Assembly (NCBI GenBank): GCA_037178625.1
Contig: CM074143.1
Coordinates: 1,240,001 to 1,304,000 of the forward strand
DNA: 64,000 nucleotides
Direction of reading: 5' to 3'
Source: Skeletonema tropicum
Taxonomy: Eukaryota > Bacillariophyta > Thalassiosirophyceae > Thalassiosirales > Thalassiosiraceae
The position numbers were made by a program, and so were the translations under genes. Below, in pieces: positions 10,570 through 21,089 of the stretch. The notes below the pieces were generated by a model that was given only the letters and a program-made list of their open reading frames with translations, made no database searches and was not told where the DNA came from. How positions within the stretch are numbered: the stretch's first letter is position 1; each line of letters opens with the position of its first letter.

Positions 10570-11520
10570 ATGCCAGAAGAGACGAGCATTTCCGATTTAC
10601 TTCCCTTGGTAGCCGTCGCTCTCAGCGATAAAGCCGCAGCTGATGCTACAAGAGAACTTGCTACCGCTCGAGAAGAGAGAGACATACCACGCAAAGTAGA
10701 AGTGATCCGCTGCCTCGACAATGGTGAAGACGAAGATGAAGACGATGAGGCTGTAGTATTTGCTAGCGCCTTGTTCGAGGATGGTCAATATGCGGGAAAC
10801 ACAAATCTCTGGGATGTAACGCTGGAACAGAACAGCAATAACACATGTCGCTTAGCAGATCTGAGAGATTGTCATATTTGTGTGGGTGGAGGATTTCCTG
10901 TGGCTACTCTCGATGATGAATTCCGAAATGATGCAGGATTTCAGGGATGGGTCGATGGTGAAGATAGTGAAACAACTGGTGACGCGTGTGCGGTTTCATT
11001 TTGTTTCAGTCCGTATTCTATGTGGTTGGGTGTTCTGATACATGGATGGCCAAGAGAAGAGTGGGAGGCTTTCATTCAAGCAGATTCCTATGATCCGGAC
11101 GATGTTTGTCATCACTTAGTGGACATTATTGCCGCCCAACACCCTGAGGCCACAGTTGAGTTCAAGAAAGTTTCTTTTGTGGCGAAACACATTCATGGAG
11201 CTCTGAAACGACTGCTGCCACCAAAGCGTAAGGAAGAAGTTCGTGCAGACAGAGATAGACGAATCGCAGAGTATGACAACCCGGAATTTGATGCTCTGTA
11301 TCATTTTGTAGCAAGGACAATGCGAGAACGAGGCAATGAGGCTAATGCAGCTTTGTTTGTGCCCCAGCTGCAATCCATTATGGGGTTCTTGGGAGCTACG
11401 GGAGTCAATCGGCTGGGGGTGAATGACGAGTTAATCACGGCAGCTGTTGAAGCACATGAACGTCATGGAGAAGAAGGTTTGCAAGAGTTCTACAATCAGA
11501 ATCAACTCGGACAAGATTAG
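10570..11520 (+). CDS. Unrecognised family protein, copy 2
   Basis: This 316-residue paralogue of the 5874 gene shares the whole plan: N-terminal ISDLLPLVAVALSD, acidic patch (EDEDEDDE), CRLADLRDCHICVGGGFPVA, a Trp/His motif HGWPREEW, basic KRLLPPKRKEEVRADRDRR and the C-terminal MRERGNEANAALFVPQL block. ATG 10570 is preferred because it starts MPEETS, matching the M-x-E-x-S start of the other copies; a GTG nine bases upstream is not needed. The TAG at 11518-11520 ends the protein at LGQD, yet the same frame continues for 42 acidic codons (see 11521). Function is unknown. Confidence 0.75.
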   Translation: MPEETSISDLLPLVAVALSDKAAADATRELATAREERDIPRKVEVIRCLDNGEDEDEDDEAVVFASALFEDGQYAGNTNLWDVTLEQNSNNTCRLADLRDCHICVGGGFPVATLDDEFRNDAGFQGWVDGEDSETTGDACAVSFCFSPYSMWLGVLIHGWPREEWEAFIQADSYDPDDVCHHLVDIIAAQHPEATVEFKKVSFVAKHIHGALKRLLPPKRKEEVRADRDRRIAEYDNPEFDALYHFVARTMRERGNEANAALFVPQLQSIMGFLGATGVNRLGVNDELITAAVEAHERHGEEGLQEFYNQNQLGQD

Positions 11521-11649
11521 GATGACGAGGATGAGAGTATGGAACAAGATGGAGATGACGAAGAAGAAAATGGGGAGCAAGATGGAGATGCCGAAGAAGT
11601 GAGTGAAGAGGAGGATGGAGATGTCGACGAAGAGAGTGAGGAGGGATGA
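11521..11649 (+). other. In-frame acidic tail after the TAG of copy 2
   Basis: Directly after the TAG the same frame stays open for 42 codons to TGA 11647-11649. The translation is almost purely Asp/Glu/Gly (starting DDEDESMEQDGDDEEE). Such composition is unlikely in random 3' UTR. It may be a former C-terminal tail cut off by a nonsense change, a stop-codon readthrough extension, or the product of one wrong base. Copy 1 ends ELDDG and has no such tail. Confidence 0.45.
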
Positions 11650-12116
11650 AGAGGATGGACTGACGACTGATAATCGAAGACAAAGAAGAACAAGAACAAG
11701 TGGGATGAACTCGACCCAAAAGCCAAGGAGACCATTGAAGGATAGCCTAAATCACAGTGTAATTTAAAACCAATTTGTCACAAGGCCTGGTAGATGAATG
11801 ATGACTCTGTTGAAGATGACTTGCTTGCACTTGGTATCAGATTGATTCTCCTCTGCTTGGATCAGGGAATATAACATAACATTCAGAACTCAGGGCATTG
11901 ACTCACTTCTTCTATACCGACCAATATCGTATGGCCCAAATTGACTTTCATTTTATTTTGCGGTATCTATCACAAGCATTCTTGGGTAGTCTTGGTTTTA
12001 TTTTACAAATGTTTCGCAATGGACGAGCCCAGAATATACAACATCTGATCCATCCAAATATCCAATGATGGCTCACCGTCCCGTAGCTGGTTCATCACCG
12101 CCTCCCTCTTTAATCA
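11650..12116. other. Intergenic between convergent genes
   Basis: The 3' flanks of the copy 2 gene and of the AP2 gene meet here. I see no repeat or RNA gene. Confidence 0.5.
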
Positions 12117-15100
12117 TCATTTTGGTAAGTGACAACTGCAGGTATTCATGTGCATCCAGTTGACCTCGTTCAAAATCTTGACTGCTTCATCCACATCTCC
12201 TGGTTTATTCCCCCAAACCCAGACATGAGGCTTACACGCAGGCCAATTTGTTTTGACGCGCCCACGTTTATCAACGATTGATATGGTGCAGCCTACTGAT
12301 TTCACTCGACTCAATGCTCTGAAATCCTTTGAAAACAAGTGATGAGTATGCCAGTTATAGTCCTTCCCAGAGTATGGAACTTCGACCACACTCATGTAGC
12401 CCATTTCATTACGTTCCCATGGATTACGTTGATAAACGCATGATCTCCCTCTTTGAGGATGGAGATGTTGACAAGACAATGCCAAGTCATAAAATAACCT
12501 CCCAATGCAGTTATCACGGTTGAGATAATCCAACAAGAAATTCTCCAATTCGATCTTTGCCTTACGGAGGCTTTCAATTGCAAATTTCCCTGGCTTGGTT
12601 TCAATTCTGATAATATTAGCGCCGTGACTTGGAATCTTCAAAGTGCAATTTGTTTTGTTGTAGATTTGAGAAAAGATTGTTTTCCTACCACCAGGGCTGC
12701 CTGTGAGTTGGTCTATTGAAGATGTTGTTAGCAAGTAGAAAATTGAGATCCCGACAAAATCGTGCATTCACAAAAATACTTACATGCCAAGTGGTCTTTT
12801 ACCCTATTATCTGACACAAGCCAATCCGGAAGCTCGATATCTATACTTCGTCCATCCCATACTCCACCATTTCTATTCCCATCACGTCCGCGAGGAGTAG
12901 ACATACGCCCTGAATCCCTCGTTGAAATCGTTGAATTGGAAGTTGAAATACTCATATCGCAGTGGCCGTTGACCTCTTTCTCAGGGGAGGCCAAGACCTC
13001 TTTTTCGGGGGAGGCCAATCGTTTGGGCTGGACTTCTTTTGCCGAGTTGATCATTGTTTGAGACTTTTGTTCTGAATGTAACTGCACTGTGTGGTTCGGT
13101 TCAGAAACATCTGTAACTCTCCGCGAAGGACTAGTACTCTCTTTTGTAACCTTCCTGAATGTTAGTAGATCAGATGGAACATCGTGTTTCAGTTGGAACT
13201 CGTTAGTCTCCCTCTTGAGTAGAATTGTATAAAATGTCTTGGCATTATCAGTCCTACTGAGCAGCACTTCTCCTTCGACAAGGATGTTGTTGTCTGTCGG
13301 AGATGAATTGAGGTAGACAGGACAATGTGTATCAAATGTCAACTCGGAAGAGCATTTCATCTGCTTTGATTCTTTCTGGAGAGGCTCAACCTCGTACACA
13401 ATGCCAATGGGCTGGATCATATTCAACTTAGCCGAAGCGACCTCACCTCTTTGGAATGAGTCGTCTTGTAGCTTCCATAAGACTGGACAGCCAATTGGAT
13501 ACTCCAAGCTCTCCTCTTGATCCTTTGTTAACGAAACAAGATTCATTTCTGACAATTTCGGCTTAGTCGTGACAGCAGTCACGTTTGAAACGGCCACAGT
13601 TACTGCGGCACTATCTTGACTGGGGGCGAAGTTGTCCTGCTTGTCTTTTGCATCACTGAAAAGGGAAATATTATCATCAGAATCATCATCTTGCGCCATT
13701 TGCTTAGATTCGTTCGTTTTGCCCGGCAGAACAGAAGAGTCATCTGCCTTTTTACTCTCTGCATCCCATTTCGCCTTTTTCACTTGTATTCTCCCTGCAA
13801 CTTCTGACAAGGTCATCACATCCTTCTTCTTTGCCGAAGTGTCCGCGGCATCCAATGTCAACCCTCTCTCAGCAATTTCTTCTGCCCTCGCGTGTTCGTA
13901 TTCTTCCTGTGTATTGAAGTTGAGAGGCTTGTTCACATTGAAAGATCTACAATATTCATCGCGTGCATGGGCTGCGTCAGCCCTCAGCACATAATCACCC
14001 AATGATTTCGTTTTGCCTTTATGCCATATCATACCTCTAGAACGATTAGTTCCCTTTAATTTCGTCACTCCGGCATATTTGACGTCTTTTTTCTTGGCAT
14101 CAGCCTTACCCTCGCATTGATTATCGCGACCATCTTCGCGGTTTTCACTACATTCATCTGGCTTCTTCTCCTGAATGCCTTCGTCTTGGTTGGCAGGACT
14201 AGTTGCATGCTCGTGCAGTTCAACCGGCTTAGTTTTCTCTGTAGTAACTTCGTCTTGATACTCTTGAGCGGCTTCATTCCGTTCAAATGGCTTCTCTCTC
14301 TCCACAACACGTTCGTTGGTGCCATTTTCCACTTTGTCGTCAATCAATTTATTTCCAAAACCAATGGATGATTTCATGCCAATGTCTTGTGGATATTCAT
14401 TAGTGTGGTTACCATCATCTAAGTCCATATCCTGTTCCTGATCTTCTTCGCCATCAGCTTGTTGTGGTGAAGAAATCGATACGAATGTCCCGATTGGAGT
14501 CTGGCTACTTTCGTCTACAAACCCTCCAAGCATTTCACAAATATTGTGTTGATACGTGTTTATGAAGAGGTTCCCAGAACGCGGGAGTCGCTTTCCCCAC
14601 TTCATTGACATGGCCTCGTTAAGATCGGAAATCTTTTTGCTAGAATCGACTACGTTATCGACAGGTGACGCATCACTCCTCGTATCACAATCAGACAAGA
14701 TCGGTGTAAAGGGAGACGAAGACCGCGTCTTTCTCGAGACTTTCTCATCATCATTTACAGTGCCAGAAAGAAGGCTGTGGACGTAAATTTGGGCCTTCTC
14801 CAAAGATGCCTGAAATGTATCAATCAATTCCAAACTGAGACCGAGTGTGTCTGCTTCCAGTCTCCTTGCTTGCTCGTGGTCAGACTTGGATGCAAAGTTG
14901 GGATCATCATTAGATGACAAAATAGATGCAACTTCATCATACACACGAGCGGCATCGGATTCAAGATCGTACACTCCTACAAAGTGATCTTTATCATTGT
15001 AAGAGATTGACACCTTCCAATGTTTTCCCTCCCTTTGATTGTATGTTACCCCGCGGTAATCACTGCTTGTCTTAGTGACCGCTTCTTTGGGAGAAGTGGA

Positions 15101-16750
15101 ACGGAAGCGTTTAGATCTCATCGCAATGAGAGGGAGGTCGTCGTCGTCACTGCTACTCTGTGAAGAATTATCCGTTTCAACTCTTCTCTGCTTGCTTCCA
15201 CACCACTTGATTCTTTTTGCCTGTATTCTTTTCAAAATGTCTGTCGAGGTACACGTTTCATCCAACTTCAATCCCCTTCGCTCTATTTCCAACGCTCTTG
15301 CGAGCTTGTACTCTTTCTCCGTGTTGAAGTTGAATTCTTTCTTTGTCATATTCTTAGCCCTGCAAAACTCGTCACGTGCATACGCGGCATCTGCCCCTAA
15401 CATGAAGTCCCCAACTGATTGTGATTTATTGTTGTGCCACACTTTGCCTCTATACCTATCAGCTTTTGGGATGTAGCTAACGTTGATATATTTTCTCTGC
15501 TCTCCGTTACTACTCGATTTAGAGCCAACCACAGATTCCTCATCCTGATCTCTGTCAGACTCAACTTCAGACTCACCATCAGAGTCATCTTCGGGTACTT
15601 CCTTGCTTTCCTGTTTAACCTCTCTAAATTCATTCCTCTTCTCTTGTATTTTTGCGGTCATTTCTGACAACGTACCCACATCGTTCAAACTCAACCCTCT
15701 CGCAGCTATCTCTTTTGTCCTCGCTATTTTGTACTCCTCCACTGTATTGAAGTTGGGCCCTTTACGAGATGTATGTGTTTGAGAAAAAATCATTAGTTCC
15801 CTAGAACATTCGTCACGCGCATGAGCCGCATCTGCTCGTAGCTTGTATGAACCCGCAGACTTTTGTTTTTCCCCATGGTAAAACAAACTTCTGTAGATTC
15901 CAACTTTATCAGGGACATTGCACACCCCAGAATATTTTGGCTCTCCGCCACCAGGTAACGTTTCAACTTGATCAGGTGCAATAGACTCGTTGGCATCCTC
16001 CATAGTATCATCAGAGTCACTGCCGGTATCATCGAATATATCTTTCATGTTTGGCTTCTTCTTCTTCGTCTTCGCAGGATTGTCATCCTCCTTATCCACT
16101 TTCTTAGGCCTTCCCCTCTTCTTTTTCTTTGGTACCTCCCATTCCTTGGGAAGGTTGAGATCAGATTCACGAACATTTCCCTTCTTCATTTTGATGGTGT
16201 ACTCATCTGATTTTTTCATTGCCTCGTAGAGAGTCGCAAAGCTTTTTTCCTCACCACCGATCATGGCGACAAACCAGCCAATCTCTTTCGAATATCGATC
16301 AGTCGATGATCTATCCTTGACACTCCGTACCCCCTTCCAGTCCTTGCTATTGGTATTGGTTTCCAATTCATGATCTTTTTCAGGACAGACAAATACGTCA
16401 AGAACACCATCCAATTTGTCGCCATCATCGTAATGAATGTTGTAAGCTCGTATAGGGCCATAAACGGAAGCGCGGCTGTCACAAAAGCGATCCATTTCCT
16501 CCACGGCGGTCACCTTGCCGGTGAACCACTGCCCATCAGACGAGTTCTTCTTCTCATTTCTTTCCAAATCCCACCACGCGGCCACGACTCTGTCTCCTAT
16601 CTTCAGTGCTGGTTTGAGATGCACCAACGAGGAGGTATCGTCGTCGCTTTCTTCATCGCTGGAGGTAGATTTGTCGCTGTCATCAATGCTGGAATCTGTG
16701 TCGAAGAGACCTTCCTCTAGCTGGGCTTTGGCTTCGTCAATGTTGGACAT
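12117..16750 (-). CDS. Multi-AP2-domain, AT-hook and KH-like nuclear protein
   Basis: Two exons: 16750-12784 and 12700-12117, with an 83-nt intron (GTAAGTA donor at 12783, CACAG acceptor ending 12701); the join is in frame and gives 1516 residues. Near residues 45-120 is a Tudor/agenet-like segment (IGDRVVAAWW, then YNIHYDDGD). An AT-hook follows (KKKRGRPKK). Four AP2/ERF-like domains start near residues 270, 419, 563 and 889. Each has a [KD]Y-x-[GN]-V start, except that one has INV, and the helix A(H/Y)ARDE(Y/F/C)CR or its variant; the third (DYRGVTYN) is closest to plant AP2. The C-terminal exon has two segments resembling KH folds (SPGGRKTIFSQIYNKTNCTL and CTISIVDKRG). A DNA/chromatin-binding role, perhaps with RNA contact, is inferred. 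The start MSNIDEAK was preferred over an upstream ATG at 16843 because the extra residues look like leader sequence; this choice is uncertain. Confidence 0.75.
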
Positions 16751-17495
16751 TTTCCCCTTGCTATTGACTAATTCTTGACTATACTGTTGCGGCATCAATT
16801 GTTCGGGAGCATCATATATCGTATCATTGCAAATTGCAATCAATGCAATGGAAAAGAAAAAGATGATGGTCTTCTTATTTTTTTGTTACGAAAATACGAA
16901 GCCAGACCTAAAAAGCTGTTACATGATGTTACATCACCTGGAGAGGGCGCACACGCAACAGTATCTACGAGAGAGAGAGGAATGATACTTGATGTTATCG
17001 ACAACAGCAAAGCACCACGATTGATAGCCTCCTCTACTTTCATCTTCAGGATTGGTTGACTGCATTCGGCCAGGCTTTGAGATGCTTGTAATGTGACGAC
17101 AAGTGATATTTAGGTTGGTGCCACTCTTTCGTTCCCAGAACTATACTAAATCGACAACTAAGATCGGATGAATGATCGTATTGATAACTCTCAATTTCTT
17201 ATATTATGAACTAAACACAAACATTGACCTTTCAGAAGGTACCAGTGTTTAGGATCACTGCTGATACAACTGATTTGTCTATAAATACAAAGCTTATGCA
17301 GATACATTTTTCTTAATCCTCTGCCATAAACCAACTCAACCATCCAAGTACGTCGAGATATACACAAGATGAAGTCAACCTTAAACTAAAGTGGCATTCT
17401 GCAAACCGGACACCTCCCAGCTATGCAGAGCAGTGCCTTCACCTCACTCAAATCTCCAAGACATCTTTCTAGTTGATTCTCTATTTTGATAGGAT
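16751..17495. other. Intergenic with an orphan promoter-like leader
   Basis: Left of 17100 nothing is recognised. A TATA-like TCTATAAATA at about 17279 is followed some 90 bases later by an ATG in good context at about 17369 whose frame stops after six codons. This may be the promoter remnant of a truncated gene pointing at the 3' end of the plastid protein gene. Confidence 0.35.
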
Positions 17496-18579
17496 TTAAA
17501 AGGCACGTCCAATCATAAGACCATCATCAGGCCAATCCATTCCTCCTCCAACACGGTAAGCATCAACACTAGCATACAATGGGAACTCTACAGGTGCTGT
17601 GTTCACAACACGAACAACGTTTCCACTTCCGGGGGTCTCAACAATAGCAAAGAATGGACGGTCCAAACCATCTTCTGTGTAAAGCTCTACGACCTGCTTG
17701 TTGTTGTTGGGCCCTTGCAACAATTCGATTCTGATAAAAGTGATATATTTCGTTTTGCCAATCATACACAACATATGAACAAGTAAAATAGAGCCAAGTG
17801 AGATAAGAAACAGGTTAAGTGGCAGCAATATTGCAAAAGAAAGGCGTGGTCAAGATTCAACAGAGATTTAATCAACGCCACACAAACTCTTGTGCTTTGA
17901 AACACATAATGTTTCTGCTTGGTCAACACATAACTACTTACCTTGCATTCAATGGACGTCCATCAGTCTTCAAAATGATGGCAACGGAGTCAACAGTAGG
18001 GTTGAAGGGGTATGTACGAAGAGCTCCTCCCTGGATGGTCTCTGATCGGGTGGCAACAGAAGCAATTCCGGCGGCAAGGCCATCATCACGATCGGGCCTC
18101 ACAACAGCATCGAGAGGGAACTCGAGCTGTCCAATGTTACGAATGGCAACAGTGTTGGGGCCACGGGGAGTTCCAATCACTGCGTTGAAGGTACGAAGGG
18201 CACCATCCTCCACGTAAACACGCATTTTGTGGGGAGTGTTATCAGGTCCTTGCCAAAGTTCAACATCGGCATCAAGAGGACGTCCCTCAGTCTTCAACAA
18301 AACCTGCACAGACTCGATGGCAGGGTTGGCGAAAGACCAGGTACGAAGGGATCCTCCCTGAACAATCACGGGAGAAGAGTTATCCCAGATCTCAGCAAGA
18401 TCGCGTCCTCCCATTCCAGCGCCAGCGAGAGATCCACCAACACCGACATCAACGTTGTCACGGACGGAGGTTCTGTAGTCTGACATAGCAAGTTGTGTCG
18501 TGGAAGGGGCTTTGGCCGCAGGGGCGAAAGCACTAGCACCGGTGATGGCAAGAAGAGATAGGGTGGCAGATAGCTTCAT
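17496..18579 (-). CDS. Plastid-targeted two-repeat protein with an intron (PyShell-like candidate), copy A
   Basis: Exons 18579-17942 and 17730-17496 surround a 211-nt intron (GTAAGT donor at 17941, TCAG acceptor ending 17731). The join restores [10 protein letters not shown], exactly as in copy B, and gives 290 residues. The N-terminus is a signal peptide ending GASAFAPAA, the ASAFAP motif of diatom bipartite plastid presequences. The mature part is two related all-beta repeats, [20 protein letters not shown]... and [20 protein letters not shown]..., each with a GPD/GPN turn, an Asp/Glu strand and an E-F-P-L end. Two internally similar conserved regions, plastid targeting and a near-identical neighbour recall the diatom pyrenoid shell proteins (PyShell), whose T. 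pseudonana members come as a similar pair. That identity is from memory and unverified. Divergent from copy B across a 681-bp shared upstream region. Confidence 0.8.
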
Positions 18580-19260
18580 GATGTTTTTTATTATTTTGAA
18601 TTTTGAATGACCAGACTTATGTAGCGTAGCGGGTTTTAGCGTAGCAGGTGGGTGATGTAATGTTGGTGCACGCCGAAGGCCGAAGAATGTCGTTTTAGCG
18701 CATTCAAATTAGGTAGGTAGTTGCACAGATGGCAAATATGGTTGGAATCTGTTTGAATTTGTTTGGTGCGTGCGTGGTGATGCCATTTTGGTTGATTGAT
18801 GAGTGATGAGTGCATTCATTTGATGTGCGCCTGCGGATACAAAAGTTCAAATTTCTACCCAACTGACGTACAAAGGAGTCGGTCCTGACACGTCACTTAC
18901 GAATAATTTAGATGCTTGTCAATTATCTTGGTATTGAGATCCAGTGTTGATCGTCAGCATTAGGTACTAAATTCATCTACAAAGTTAAAGAGAGGAAGAG
19001 ATCCTTTTTGAGAGACTTCTCTCTTCTCCCCATCAAGGCAAACATCAGTCTTATTGATTCCTACGCTTTCCGCCGTAGCCCGCATACGTAAGTCGAAATT
19101 TTGGCTGGGCGGGCTTGGATTGGGAGGAAAGCAAGGGGCACGCGTGGATCGGGACGTCGATGTTCAACGTGAGCCTCACGCTTGTGCTACAATCAATCAA
19201 AGCGTTGTTGCACCTGCTCATCAAACCTACCCACCCGTTCCGGAGAAAATAATAAATACC
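18580..19260. promoter_or_regulatory. Shared bidirectional upstream region of the plastid pair
   Basis: The 681 bp between the two divergent ATGs must hold both promoters. No canonical TATA box stands out. A GTAAGT at about 19086 could be the donor of an intron in the 5' UTR of copy B. A short AAATTTTGGCTGGG motif at about 19096 recurs imperfectly near 29270. Confidence 0.45.
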
Positions 19261-20130
19261 ATGAAGCTCTCTGCCGCTCTTTCACTTATTGCCTTGACCG
19301 GCGCCAATGCCTTCGCCCCTGCGGCCAAGGCTCCTGTTAATACAGAGCTTGCTATGTCTGAGTTCAGAACCTCCGTCCGTGACAATGTTGATGTCGGCGT
19401 TGGTGGACCCCTTGCTGGAGGTGCAGGAGGACGCGACCTTGCTGAGATCTGGGACAACTCTTCCCCCGTGATTGTACAGGGAGGATCCCTTCGTACCTGG
19501 TCTTTCGCCAACCCTGCCATCGAGTCTGTGCAGGTTTTGTTGAAGACTGAGGGACGTCCTCTTGATGCCGATGTTGAGCTTTGGCAAGGACCTGATAACA
19601 CTCCTCACAAAATGCGTGTTTACGTTGAGGATGGTGCCCTTCGTACCTTCAACGCAGTGATTGGAACTCCCCGTGGCCCCAACACTGTTGCCATTCGTAA
19701 CATTGGACAGCTCGAGTTCCCCCTCGACGCTGTTGTCAGGCCCGATCGTGATGATGGCCTTGCCGCCGGAATTGCTTCTGTTGCCACCCGATCAGAGACC
19801 ATCCAGGGAGGAGCCCTTCGTACATACCCCTTCAACCCTACTGTTGACTCCGTTGCCATCATTTTGAAGACTGATGGACGTCCATTGAATGCCAGAATCG
19901 AGTTGTTGCAAGGACCCAACAACAACAAGCAAGTAGTTGAGCTTTACACAGAAGATGGTTTGGACCGTCCATTCTTTGCTATTGTTGAGACCCCCGGAAG
20001 TGGAAACGTTGTACGTGTTGTGAACACAGCACCCGTAGAGTTCCCACTGTATGCCAGTGTTGATGCTTACCGTGTTGGAGGAGGTGGAGACTGGGCGGAT
20101 GATGGTCTTATGATTGGACGTGCCTTCTAA
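19261..20130 (+). CDS. Plastid-targeted two-repeat protein, intronless copy B (PyShell-like candidate)
   Basis: This 289-residue protein differs from copy A mainly in the presequence (ANAFAPAA in place of ASAFAPAA) and at a handful of sites such as GGGGDWADD against GGGMDWPDD near the C-terminus. Most nucleotide differences in the mature part are synonymous. The coding sequence is continuous where copy A has its 211-nt intron. The frame is open upstream to 19054, but the ATG at 19261 is chosen because it gives the signal peptide MKLSAALSLIALTGANAFAP and aligns with copy A. The high conservation suggests strong selection or gene conversion. If PyShell-like, it would coat the Rubisco matrix in the plastid stroma; that role is inferred. 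Confidence 0.8.
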   Translation: MKLSAALSLIALTGANAFAPAAKAPVNTELAMSEFRTSVRDNVDVGVGGPLAGGAGGRDLAEIWDNSSPVIVQGGSLRTWSFANPAIESVQVLLKTEGRPLDADVELWQGPDNTPHKMRVYVEDGALRTFNAVIGTPRGPNTVAIRNIGQLEFPLDAVVRPDRDDGLAAGIASVATRSETIQGGALRTYPFNPTVDSVAIILKTDGRPLNARIELLQGPNNNKQVVELYTEDGLDRPFFAIVETPGSGNVVRVVNTAPVEFPLYASVDAYRVGGGGDWADDGLMIGRAF

Positions 20131-21089
20131 ATTGATACGTCATCTACTATTTAATTGTCTGATATCTTCAAGTTATAGAACAAGTATAGGGGCAGGTTGC
20201 ATCCAACTTGCCATCTTTGAATTCGAAGTAAAGCCTGATTATAAAGTCAGGAGCCTCGTATGGTTTTGAATGCTAGCAGTTGGCGTGTGGCCATTACTGT
20301 AGAGAAAAGGAATGGGACCGATGTTGTGGAAGGCTACAGCAATAATATAAGAAAATTTCGTTAATAATTCACGATCGTCTATGTCTTTTTGTTTTGTCTG
20401 TCTTGTTCAAACATTTTCTGACTTCGTTTTGAACATAGATGTGGACTGCCAGCAACACATACACTGGTTGATTCAAAACCGAATTTCAGGTATAATACTG
20501 GCTCTTACGGTCTTGTATCGTAACCTGCGATGGGTATCATCTAGTCTGACAAAGTATCTTGTGACATTCAACTTCATCTACTTGAGGCTGTACATCTCAC
20601 ATCATGAACATGAATGCCTTTTCACTTCAAATTTCTACATACAAAGCTGCAAACACTTTGCAAAAACTTTGACTCCAAAAAGAAGCAATTGCTACAGGGT
20701 TACTATCTGGTGGAATAGTTCGCTTGCAGCAATGATAAATCATCATTGGTAGTATTAGTTGCATTGGTAATTGTTTTTCATTCACACTTTTATATATCAA
20801 AGAGAAAAGAGACCAAAAAGGCCATCGCAGATTTCACTGACATGACACCTGTCTCACGCGTTGTTTGTATGTGTAGCCTAACGCCTTTCTCGAAAATCTC
20901 GAAAATTTCTACATAGGAATCAATATCTACCTACGTATTATAAAAATTGCCCAGAAACAAGAAGGAACATACAAAAATCCTCGGTACATGACAACAGGGA
21001 AGTGGCACCACACCGAGAAGTAAATCAGCACGAAACGAACGATAGCAATTAATTGCAGGCAAGCTTGCCCTCCCGTGAGATTAGTTCAA
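20131..21089. other. Intergenic, nothing firm
   Basis: AT-rich sequence holding the 3' UTR of copy B and the promoter of the 21090 gene. An open frame at 20381-20752 (+) translates to a Cys/His/aromatic-rich peptide with no recognisable motif and is probably spurious. Confidence 0.5.

Noticed and set aside
19054..19260. N-terminal extension of plastid copy B
   Set aside because: It has no signal-peptide character, is absent from copy A, and would hide the ASAFAP-type presequence.
20381..20752. 123-residue frame downstream of plastid copy B
   Set aside because: Cys/His/aromatic-rich with no motif or conserved pattern and in an AT-rich 3' flank; likely chance.
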